In this document: in pieces, positions 37,695 through 48,487 of the stretch | Layout of the letters: the number at the start of each line of letters is the position of its first letter | How positions within the stretch are numbered: the first letter of the stretch is position 1 | NCBI GenBank assembly: GCA_018873245.2 | Contig: JAEMBT020000002.1 | Coordinates: 806,001 to 870,000, forward strand | Direction: 5' to 3' | Source: Archegozetes longisetosus | Lineage: Eukaryota > Arthropoda > Arachnida > Sarcoptiformes > Trhypochthoniidae | DNA: 64,000 nt | The notes under the pieces: model-generated | The model's input: the letters and a program-made list of their open reading frames with translations, nothing else | Told to the model about the DNA's origin: nothing | The model's database searches: none | Translations under genes and position numbers: made by a program

Positions 37695-38670
37695 CGAATC
37701 TTAATGGTTAGTCATTCTGTTAACTCTTCTAACCATTCATTGCTTTTATTGCGAATTTTAGTGAATTGCTACAAATTAATGAATGGTTTACTTTTTCGTC
37801 GAATTAATGTTTACTGGTCGTTACTGGAATCGAGACCCAAGACTCTCAATTGAGCGCACTCGAGACTCGTGAGACTCTTGAATGTACAAACCTTGACTTA
37901 AAATTGTTAGCAAATACAAAATTTAATAAAATTTGTTAATATTAATGTTCACCTTTCATGCTGATGAGTATGGAAAACTACTGAAATAAAGCAAACCATA
38001 CAATATACTGGAAATAAAGAATTTTTTCTCAAGTTTTCTCTTTCAAATATTTTTGTATCTTTAATTGAAATTTAGTTTTAGAAAACGTGTTTGTTTATTT
38101 TAGCCTTAAATGTCAAAATATTTAGATAACAATGTATTATACAGTATTTTGTATCACATATACATAATTTTGAATGCAATATCAAATGAAAACATCTTCT
38201 AATTATTCAATTCTTAGTATTGATTTTTTCGAATTTAGAGAGTCTCAACTCTTTAGTCTTGATCAAGAATTTCAATTCGAGACTCGAGAATCTCAACTCT
38301 CGGGAACAACGATCACTAGTGTTTTGTATATTTGCTAATTGCTACGTAATTTTATTTGAATTAGCTTTGAAATTTCTAAACTTATTTTGATTGTATTTCT
38401 AATAACTGTCAATCATTTTATTGCTTCGAACGAAACAAATCAATCAAAAACTTAAAACTTATTTCAAGAAAGCAATCATTACTTTCGTAAAATATTGCTT
38501 TTATTGAATAAAGTCACGTAAATATCATATTAAGAAATAATCATTTTATATGTTTAATTATTGAAGATCTAATGGTTTTCCTTTCAATAAGGATTCTGTA
38601 CAACAATGAATACGATAATGTGATTAAATTATAGTTCAGTTAAAACTGAGACAGGATACAATTATAAAAG
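37695..38670. other. Intergenic DNA with GAGACTC-type dyads
   Basis: No exon seen. Two clusters rich in cgagactcg/gagactct motifs near 37835-37880 and 38245-38305 face each other and may be the ends of a degenerate palindromic element, but pairing outside these clusters is poor. Confidence 0.35.
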
Positions 38671-38979
38671 TTATTGAATTCTAGCTTTGACATTAACCAT
38701 TAAATGCTTGAGGGTCACCAACATATTTGTATTGAAGCAAAAGATTTTCTATTAAATTATGAATAATAATTTCGAAGCACATTAACGGTGCATTAGCATA
38801 GATCCCATTATCCTTTGTTATGTCAAATATTTTTTCTGAGTGAGTCATTTGTAAATTAAAAAATTATAGCATATTGAATTTGGAAGAGCTCATCTTACGC
38901 GAAAACTTCTGTATAAAGACGAGCGCATAGAATATTTTTGCTAATTAACTTGAAACTAATTTTCATATATATATATATA

Positions 38980-39660
38980 CAGTCATGGAAAAATCTAAAG
39001 TACCTACTAAATTTGATCTAGTTCCTTATTCTTTAGTTCAATTTTGATTTCAGAAATATGGTTTGTGAGTAATCATGGAAGGAATTATTTGAAAAAATTT
39101 GTTATAACACATATTCTATAACTTGAATACTACAAGGTATATTTCAGATTTTTCGGTTCCATTTTGTAAAGCTTGGAAATTGAGTCGACACGTGTTTAAG
39201 GAAATTTTTGAAAAATTACTCAATTGATCGTGGTAGTTTGTTAAACGTTAATGTAATCAATACAATTCTTACTTAATCGCTGTTTGATTTCTACGTTACT
39301 TTTTCCATAAGCTCTAAACTTTATAAATTACCTGAACTTTAACTCTATTGTATTGATTACATTAACGTTTAACAAACTACCACGATCAATTGAGTAATTT
39401 TTCAAAAATTTCCTTAAACACGTGTCGACTCAATTTCCAAGCTTTACAAAATTGAATCGAAAAATCTGAAATATACCTTGTAGTATTCAAGTTATAGAAT
39501 ATGTGTTATAGAAAATTTACCACGATGAATTTTTGAAAAAAATTTTTTCAAACAATTCCTTTCATGATTACTCCCAAACTATATTTCTGAAATCAAAATC
39601 GAACTAAGGAATAAGAAACTAGATCAAATTTAGTAGGTACTTTAGATTTTTCCATGACTG
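38980..39660. mobile_element. Fold-back Tc1-type MITE, copy 1 (681 bp)
   Basis: Bounded by TA on both sides within a (TA)n tract. The terminal repeats begin CAGTCATGGAAAAATCTAAA and are exactly mirrored at the right end. The CAGT start and TA duplication mark the Tc1/mariner superfamily. The arms pair for about 280 bp around a loop of about 100 bp near 39265-39350. No ORF. It shares over 90% of visible sequence with the element at 58027-58732, but the loop has opposite orientation. Confidence 0.88.
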
Positions 39661-39904
39661 TATATATATATATATATTGAAGCAAAAAGTAATTATCAAC
39701 TCATAAATATTAATCCAAACTACAGACACTACATCAACAACTGCGTGTCTCGTTGAAAGCACGCCTTTTATATCTTATTATTTCTAAGAAGGAGTAACAT
39801 TAATGTCAAAAGTTCTTAGTTCGTTCATTAGTCGAACGATTAACTTTTCAATAGTTGAGTAGTGTCAGACTGGCTGGCTCTTGAGTCAGGGTCAGATCAC
39901 TACA

Positions 39905-39905
<1 letters not shown>

Positions 39906-39935
<30 letters not shown>

Positions 39936-39936
39936 G
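39906..39936. repeat. (TA)n(TG)n microsatellite
   Basis: About eight TA units followed directly by about seven TG units. Confidence 0.9.
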
Positions 39937-41790
39937 GTTTTATGTTCTCTGAATAAAAATTGAGCATGAAAACCATAACTAGATCAAAAAGTATAAGAAT
40001 TTAAAAGAAACTAAATTTAGAGTTTACTATTCCACCTATCTAACTCCTTGAAGATTATTCTTATCGACACATCTTCTCCTTCTCCATGAGCAACAATTTT
40101 TACAATAAAATAAGCTTTTCTTTAGAACGAAATTTAAGTTTTATCTTTGATGCATCAAAATAGAACTACCAAAAATATACCCCACCAAACTGTAAAGTAT
40201 CGATGGATACAATGTCCTCTCGTGCTCCAATGTATACATTATAATCAAAATAATACCAGAATTCAGTTTGTATTTCAGAAAACATTTTCATAATACATTT
40301 TGCTACATATTTTCAAGTTGTGAACAAATTTACATGGAGATATCACTTGTATTAGTCTCAATTTCCCGGTTGTTAAACTTGAAGAAATTATTGAACGAAT
40401 TTTCTTTCGGTAATCATTACAGAACAAACAAAATAAACTCAATGCTATTTTAAAACTTCCAAAGTGAAATTGCTTGTGATCCTGGAATATACGAATATCT
40501 TTGAACATAGTATCCCTAGTTCCGTCGGGCTCATTAATAGCAATACCTATCCTAAGACTTACTACCTATTCTTCATTTGAATCCTGTGCAAAATATTAAT
40601 ATATCATAGGGGGTACCTTTATGAAATTATTTATATATTTTTTGGAATTATTCTTTGGTTGATATCTATGAGTAATCAATTGCATCATTTAATCAATCAA
40701 TATTTATTGTTACTAAATCTACTAGAAAGAATATTTTTGCTTAGTTCAGTATAATTAATTGAAATTGTAATTTATTTAAAGACAACATAAAATAAAGTGT
40801 TAGCTCTAATTAGGAGTATTTTTGCTATGAACAAATATTAACAAAATATTATTCAAAAGTTTGTTCTTTATAAATGATGCACTATTGGAACAAACAATTG
40901 TTATTTCAATTTTGTTATCCTAATTAAATATCAATTGTTTTGTTTTAATTTCATTTCTATATATGGATACTGTACAATTACTGTTTTTAATTCCTGTCTG
41001 TACGCCCGTTTACTGATCGCAATCCTGTATAATACAGGTAGATCCTGTGCCCAAGATAAGTCTATTTTTCCTGAGCATTTCATAGGTTCTATAAACTGTT
41101 CAATATTTTTTTCATTTGTGTTCATTAAACTCGGACGTGTTTAAACTCGTTAAAACTTGTTAGAATATTCGATGTAATGAGGTTAGGATATATCATTTCC
41201 TGCCCAATAAGTGAATCTTCCGCCAGGATAACCACCTTATAAATATTTTTGAATGCTAGATAAATAAATCAATGACTTAAGCAAAAGTATTTCCAAAAAT
41301 ATATTTATAAGTTTACTAAGTATTAGTAAAGTGTCAGGCGTCCTCTATAAAAAGAATTGTAAAGTATTGCAAAACCTTTTTTGCTTCAGTAATTTCGATA
41401 ACGAACTATGAAAATAATGTCAATCATCAAGAGTCTAACTTCGAATCTTTTATCAATAAGAATCGTTGATAAGGAATATAAACAACAAAAGTAGTGTTTG
41501 GTTATAGCTCACTTGTATTGTTAGTTAATGTTTAATTTACAGAAACAATCTTATTTGAGCGCAATATTATAAAATAACTTATAAAAGATAAAATAAAAGT
41601 CAACATTAAAACTTATAAATTTAGTGAATGCAGATATGGAGTTCTTAAAATATATTTTTGCTATTTTATTTAGTTACAAATCAATTTTATGGAGGACGCC
41701 GATGTTTATCATGTAAAATAATTTGACTGATACCATGAGTGTAGTTATTATTGCAATGGCAAGTGAGATATAAACCCTTATGTATATGTA

Positions 41791-43675
41791 TTATGTAATT
41801 TAATGCAATTATTTCGGGAAATATCAAGACCATTCGAAACCTAAATCCTTTAATTTATATATAAAACTTAATTTTCTAAATAATTCAATTTCAATTCTAC
41901 TGTGTGAGAAAAATTTTCGCGACGATAGAACTGATGTTTAAGGTGGTCTACGGAAAGTATTTTCTCGTAGTCTTGGAAATAAAATAATGTTTAACCGGAT
42001 TTTTAATATCGAATCATAGAAATTGGCCTCTATTTTGCATGCACTTCACATTATATTTGATTACGAGGCAATTAAAAAGATTCTTATCGCATTGGTTTCA
42101 ACAAATTATTCATAACTAGGGTTGGCGAAAAACTTTTCAAAATTTTCAAGGTAGCTGTTTTAAGATATCTTTAAAATATTTGAATGAAATTTCAAACGCA
42201 TTTGAATTTTACATGATTGCAGAGAATTCAAATTATTGTACTCTTTCATTATAGTTTTGACAAAATCACTGACCACAGATACAAGTTGACTCCGTCTGAC
42301 ACTGATTAAAAATTTTTACATTTAATTTTGAGTTAATGCTTGAAATCGTTTGAAAATAATAATTTGTCAATTATGAGAAGTTTTGTTGCATTTTTCTAAC
42401 TTTTCATAGTGTACATGGTTCTGTAAAAGGGTTTCCATTCAAGATTTAAATATTTTCAAAAGTTTTAAACGCTTTTATTTTTGAGATCATAATTCTTAAA
42501 TTTTAGGATGTGATATTGAATCGATATTGAAAAAGGAAAAGTTATAACTTTTGTCTATGTTTAATAATCAGTGGAAAAGCTCGGTTTTAGCTTAAATTAT
42601 AACGATCTAAATGAGTATGTGATGCGATCTGACTATCAAACTTTGAACACAATTGAGAATACTTTGGTAAAACTTTTTAAAATCATAGTCATTTTATTTT
42701 GTGTACAAATAAATATTTTCACACTTTCAACTTTTAAATATTAATGGAACTTGAGTGGGGAGTTCTAGTTTATTAGATATCAATAAAGTTTATGCTGGAA
42801 TCAATTTATTTTTGATCTTATTTTAAAACCTTAATGAAAATTCGATTTAAGATCAAGTTTGAATAAAGCTATGAATCAAACTTCTAGAAAGCTATCTAGC
42901 AGATCAATTAATGGAAAATTTTAGGTTTTATCCTTTCTCGATTTTTTCTCTTTGGTGGATCACCTAAAGTATATCAATAAAAAAATCAAATAAGCTTGCT
43001 GACTTACCCAAGGTCTTGCATTTATTAATTGATTCTATTGAGAAAAATTAAAATTTTAACTTAATTATCAAATTGTTACCTACCTGTATATTCTTACCAC
43101 AGAGGACCAAATTTCAGGCAAAAGGGATGATATTGCCTGAAGATGGAATTTAGGATAAATCATTATAAGTTCAAATATAGTTATCATTCGAATAACATTT
43201 AGACTTTCATGAATTTTTTCTAAGGAATACAAACTTATCAATGAATCCTTAATTTTTTCCGGGTCTCGACATGGCTTTCATGTGAACCATGGATTTTTTT
43301 CAATCTATTAAAAATTCAGTTATATACCATTTCATATTGATTTGAAAGAAAAAATTAATGAAATCTTAAAATTATAACTTTTCACAATTGAAAGCTCAAC
43401 TTTTATACCAGCAAGTGAAAGTTATCTGCATATTTGTCGTTTGCATATTTAATGTTAAGCAGACTATCAACAAAGCCAGTAATACATTCTTGGAGCTCAT
43501 TTCTAACTGTATTAATGCGATAATTTTGATAATCTTTTTTAGCCCTCCTGAATATTCGATTTACCATATTTTTGTGGTACAGACCATGGCTAATATCTGT
43601 TTTAGTAATGTTTTTGCTTGGTGTGATTCTTGGTAGTTCTCAATAGTTGTCTTGTTTCAATTTTTACAAAATTTT
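41791..43675. other. AT-rich intergenic DNA, no gene seen
   Basis: No later exons of the cysteine-rich family were found downstream of the orphan first exon at 43900-43676. No transposon ends were recognised. The plus-strand ORF at 43388-43636 is unsupported. Confidence 0.4.
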
Positions 43676-43900
43676 TCATATTTCAGCTTCGATGTCAGTA
43701 TTCGGAGCCGTTTTAGCTTGCGCACAATATTTTTGAGTTTCAATTAAATTGATAGAAGACCTATCAAGTTTTCCAGTAGTCGTCATTTCAACGTAAACTT
43801 TACCCATACGCAGCGAAACATTTCTATTGCAGGATATTTGCTGACTTTCGACTAAAACTTTTAAGTTGATCAAAAGATGAAGTATAAAAATTACCTTCAT
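43676..43900 (-). pseudogene. Orphan first exon of the secreted cysteine-rich family (S4)
   Basis: A signal peptide (MKVIFILHLLINLKVLVES) is followed by ISCNRNVSLRMGKV and a TTGKLD segment. It reaches QKYCA at the same place where S1-S3 end exon 1 (YCK, YCR, FCA). The expected GT donor after TGTGC reads GCAAGC here, so it would need a rare GC-AG intron. Without splicing the frame runs 12 more codons to a stop. No exon 2 (276 nt in the relatives) was found downstream. It is probably a broken copy, or a short secreted peptide if the readthrough form is made. Confidence 0.5.
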
Positions 43901-44626
43901 TTTGAAATGTTTATTGTTTAAAAAATATAATTCGATTTAAAATTTGCTATAAAACTATCTTAAGAAAACTGCATTCCTTTTTGAAACCTTTAAAACTATC
44001 AAATTATGAGTTTTAAACACTACTTAAATTTTTATGATTGAACCCTATTCAATAATACACACGTAAAGGATATGACATTTACTATCATAAAACAGAGATA
44101 TTGATTCTCTTGAAACATTGATAAAGTGTTACATTTCCACGATATTTATAGTAGAATTATACAAAAACGTGACATTCAATTTTCTTTAATTTTCCTTTTT
44201 CATGCTCAGTTCTTATTTATATATTTGATTAGATATGACAGAAAAATTAGAACTTTTGAAGTCGTAAAAATATATTTTGTTCATTCAACAGTTTCCATGA
44301 TTAGGAAAACATTTTCTATTAGAAATTGAAATTTTATCACCGAATTAAAAGAAGTTTCATTGATCTTAAACTAATGTTTATTTGCTTTTCTGTTTATCAT
44401 TTCCAAGCACTAAACTTAATAAAATTTTATTTATCAATTTTATTCATTGTCCAATAATTGGATAACTAATCCAGCGTTAATTAGTTCTCATTTTACTACG
44501 CATTAGGACTCTTGAAAATCTATTACAAAGATATGAAAAGTACTTGAGATTAGATTTATCGGAAGAAGACATGCAATAAATAATAAATTAATAGGTTTTT
44601 AGATCTATTTCACACTGGATCAAATA
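43901..44626. other. Divergent promoter interval
   Basis: Lies between the minus-strand orphan exon and the plus-strand mucin/CBM14 gene. No core promoter box was recognised. The ORF at 44126-44329 is unsupported. Confidence 0.4.
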
Positions 44627-47600
44627 ATGAATAAGGCCTTAATTTTCTCACTATTCTTACAGAATATTTTTTGCAATGATATTCTCATTGACAATAAAAA
44701 TTATGAAATCATCCGATTTAATGAACCAATATGTAGAAGGATTCAAAATTTAAATAATGACCAGTTTATCAAACCTGACTCTAGGATCAAACTTTGCGAA
44801 GAAGCTGTTAGGAAATTCAATGGAAGAGAATTTCAAACAAAATTGGGCGAAGAGGTTAGTTAACTTTGAAATTTCGATATAAATTATTCATTAACATTCT
44901 AGAACTGATATCACTATTTCAATGTTTTAGTGCTTCACGGACAGAAGCTTTGCAGAAGTTTTTCAGAATCCATGTCGTTTGGAATGTGTTGAAAAGACAA
45001 AAGGTTTGAAATCTTTTGACTTTACTTTCGGTTACCAGTAACACTTCAGCATGAACCAGATGAAAGTTATTAAAGGGTTATCAAACCTTAAAATGGGCTG
45101 AAAAGTGGATATCTCTTAAAATTCCTGAAGATACAACTATATCAAGATTAGATTACTTTTCTATCGCTTCAAAAAATATGACTGAGATTCTAATAGGATT
45201 AGCAGTTTAATAGTGTTTCAACTCTAGTTAGAAGTTTTTATCAGTAGGACTTGCTCAAAGTTTATATTTTACACATTTTTCTAGAAAAGTTGACAATCAT
45301 GTTGAAGAATTACAAACTTTTCAGGAATTAATAAATATTCCTGGAAGATAGCAGCAATGATCAGAACTCAGAATTTTCTCTTCCAAACCAAAACGTCTGA
45401 CACCCAAAGCTTTACTTCGGCATGTGGATCAGTATATTTGCAAATCATACTGATTAGTAATACTTTATAAGTTTAGGTTAGGCCTCTCTTTCTCAGTAAT
45501 AACCTAACCTTAAATTGGCAATACAGTTTCCAGATCGACTCTAGCTCGAAACTGAAAAATTAATCAAAGGGCAACCGAGCACTATACTTTTCTCAAAAGG
45601 TTTAAATTTGGATTTTTGTAGCTTAAAATTTGAATGAAATGAAGCTTGAGTATAGCGAAACAACTAAGTATATACTTTATTGTTTACAAACTTCTATTTC
45701 TTATGGCAAGAATTTCCAAACACAAATATTATAGTTTCTAATTTATTTGAAAGTTCTGTCTACTCAAAGTCATTTGAAAAACTTTACTATTTTGTCAAAA
45801 TCTGGACACCGTTTAAGAATTAATATTGAATCCCGGAAAAATTTCCACTAGGATTACTTTTGTAAGAACATTGAAGATGAACTATAAAAGCTATTGAATC
45901 CTATAGATTCCAGGCCAATCCTGATGTGGTAACAATATCCGCCTCCCAGAGGAAAGTCAATTTTTCTACTTTCATAAGTCAAATGCAGGGAATAGAAAAA
46001 TCCGAAAAACATTTGAATGGTGCGAGAAAAATTTCTCCAAGACAATATGAAAATTTGTAATGCTTAACCTCTCAAGTTTCTTAAATCTTGCATAATACCT
46101 AAAATAATCTAAAAGCTGTAATAATACTGAATTTCTTGATTCTGTTACTTTCAGACGGCTCAACCGATTGTGCTTCAAGGGATATACCTGATGAATTCCG
46201 ATTTTTACTCATAAATCATCAATGTGGACCAAATCAGGTAATTTCTTTTTTCATTTTTCCTTTATTTTAATGGTAATAGTGAAGAGCTTATTTAGGATAA
46301 AGATCGTCCAAAAATTCAATGCTAAATAAATTTTCAAAGTATTACTATTGTGAGCCAGAATATCATAAAAGATTTCGATTATTAAATGACATTTAACGCG
46401 TCAAAATCTCATCAAAATAATATAGTTTCGAAATTTTCTTTGAAGTTACAAATTCTTTAAGTATGAATATGAGCCAAACATTGATGTATTTATGATTGTA
46501 AAGTTTTAATTGGTAAAATTATAATGCTAAACTATTTGTAAAAAGTATAAAACCTTTTCTGAGATTAATAAGAATTTGATATTTTAAAGTATTTTGAATA
46601 TCTAACATATTATTCCTCTGCCTACATCTATCATTATGATAGTGATTGATCTTTTTCTTTCTAGTTCTGCAACGATGTGGGGTGTTGTGTTCAAAATCGA
46701 CGAATATCGACTGAGGCTCCCACTGAAACCCCTACTGAGACTGAAACCCCAACCGAGACGGAAACTCCGACCAAGACTGAAACTCCGACTGAGACTGAAA
46801 CTCCGACCGAGACTGAAACCCCAACCGAGACTGAAACCCCAACTGAGACTGAAACCCCAACCGAGACTGAAACCCCGACTGAGACTGAAACCCCGACTGA
46901 GACTGAAACCCCGACTGAGACTGAAACCCCAACCGAGACTGAAACTCCGACCGAGACTGAAACCCCAACTGAGACTGAAACTCCGACTGAGACTGAAACT
47001 CCGACTGAGACTGAAACCCCAACCGAGACTGAAACCCCAACCGAGACTGAAACCCCGACCGAGACTGAAACCCCGACCGAGACTGAAACTCCAACTAATG
47101 TTTCGGATAGCACAACTGTTCATATCGATTCTACACCAGAATATAGTTTCAATTGTCCTGACTATGGAAACTTTTCAGATATTAGAAATGAGTCGTCATA
47201 TTTTCATTGCTTTTACGAATCAGTAGTGTCTGAGTGTGATGATGAGCACATATTTGATGACGATGCACAACGGTGTGTGCCTGAACCAACAACAACTAAG
47301 CCTATTATAAAAGATTCTGATTGGAGAAAGTTGATAAGGTGTGAAAAGTTGGGAAAATTCCGTAACCCATATAACTGTCATAAGTATTATTGGTGCTATA
47401 CTAATGAAGGCGATCAGATGAATACAGTTATATTAGATTTCTTTGATTGTCCTAATGATATGAAATTTGTGAATGATGCAGAAACATGTGTTCGATCCGA
47501 GGAGACAGAGTGTCATGACTTGCCCCTACCTAAGAATATAGAATCTGAGATCACAACCACAGAATTTGTCACTAAGACTACAGAATCAGTCACTAACACA

Positions 47601-47954
47601 AATAATTCAGAATCAGATATCTCGACATTAAGTACAATTTCTAGTACTGTTAATATACTTATTGAAGGAGAAGAAGAAACTAATGACGAATTTAAGCTCT
47701 GGTATACAAAATATATTGTTTGCGAGAAAGAAGGAACTTTCCGAAATCAATACGATTGCCATAAATTCTATCAATGCTATTATGATGAAAAAGACGAAAT
47801 TTTTTTGAATATCAAATTTTATGTTTGTAAAGATAATCTAGTTTTTGATGATGTAGATAAGAAGTGTAAACATGTCGACGAAACTAATCAATGTCTTAAT
47901 CAACAGTTGCCTGATTCTAATAGTATAATTCATTCAAACAGTTTAATGTATTAA
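44627..47954 (+). CDS. Secreted mucin-like protein with three chitin-binding (CBM14) domains
   Basis: Exons 44627-44854, 44931-45003, 46155-46237 and 46665-47954 are joined in phase and give 557 residues. The N-terminus is a signal peptide (MNKALIFSLFLQNIFC). Exons 1-4 then form a cysteine-rich module (ICRRI, KLCEE, ECFTDR, NPCRLECVEK, STDCAS, QCGPNQFCNDVGCC). Exon 4 continues with about 20 PTETET repeats, a Thr-rich stretch likely heavily O-glycosylated. Three peritrophin-A (CBM14) domains follow: NCPDYGNF...RCVPE, RCEKLGKF...CHKYYWCY and VCEKEGTF...CHKFYQCY, each with six Cys and the aromatic chitin-contact positions. This is the layout of peritrophic-matrix or cuticle mucins, which are extracellular and bind chitin. 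The N-terminal module resembles tick cysteine-rich salivary domains only loosely. Polyadenylation signal AATAAA lies at 47973. Confidence 0.85.
46725..47094 (+). repeat. 18-bp coding tandem repeat (PTETET)n
   Basis: About 20 copies of an 18-bp unit (consensus CCNACYGAGACTGAAACY) in frame with the mucin gene. Third-position changes (CCA, CCG, CCC, CCT) keep the protein repeat unchanged, so selection acts on this frame. Long ORFs in the other frames here are by-products of the periodicity. Confidence 0.95.
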
Positions 47955-48487
47955 AGTATTTAACTGTCAGGAAATAAAACTCGTTTTGTGTGAAAAAATT
48001 TGGTTAAAATACCTTAATCTATTTTAAATAATAAAAGTTGTCCTTAATGAAAAGTTTGAATTTTATCTATTAGAATACTCCTTGTCGATTTTATTTAATC
48101 AACAAGTTTTCATCAAATCATTTAAAAGACAAGGTTTCTCTAAATTCTTTCGTTGCTACATGTCAAGTGTTATAAAATTTTATCACGTTATATTAAATAG
48201 TGTCGTAGGAATCTGAATACAGGATTAAAATTATCAGAGCAGTTAAATCTAAGTAAAGATTTATCAATATTTATTGTGCATTTGCGTAGAAAATGTGATT
48301 CATATGATTCTTTCTATTTTACTAATAGAATTTAATATGAAGTCCAAGCTTAATTTAGTTGTTTAAAACTAAAAATTTGATTCTAGATTTGATAGTCAAG
48401 TTTCTGTCAATTTCTTCAAATAAAATCTTTTTTGGGAATTCCATTTTTTATTTGTTCAAGAAATAAGTTTTAAGTCAGTTTTCCACA
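47955..48487. other. Intergenic spacer with a polyadenylation signal
   Basis: Holds the AATAAA of the mucin gene at 47973 and the upstream region of the LRR-GH5 gene. Nothing else was recognised. Confidence 0.45.

Larger units (their letters stand above)
38671..41790 (-). pseudogene. Cytochrome P450 fossil, copy D
   Basis: Degenerate relative of P450 A-C. On the minus strand the anchor exon survives near 41790-41733 (VYISLAIAIITT-like). The exon 2 start survives near 41235-41195 (RFTYW). The rest of exon 2 survives at 40560-40275 (INEPDGTRDTMFKDIRIF, KIRSIISSSLTTGKLRL). The last exon survives at 38740-38671 (FNTNMLVTLKHLMVNVKAR plus stop). Exon 2 is split by about 630 bp of unrelated DNA, and helix C Trp is replaced by Tyr (DYRKKIRS). 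Exons 3-5, including the I-helix and heme-binding loop, were not found. A Tc1-type MITE (38980-39660) lies inside. It cannot encode a working enzyme and marks the far end of the array. Confidence 0.72.

Noticed and set aside
40931..41144. Overlapping ORFs on both strands inside the P450 D fossil
   Set aside because: They sit in the unrelated 630-bp insertion that splits exon 2. Neither shows a known domain.
46602..47226. Long ORFs in other frames and on the opposite strand over the PTETET array
   Set aside because: They arise from the 18-bp periodicity. Only the frame linking the Cys-rich exons to the CBM14 domains has conserved flanks and synonymous variation.
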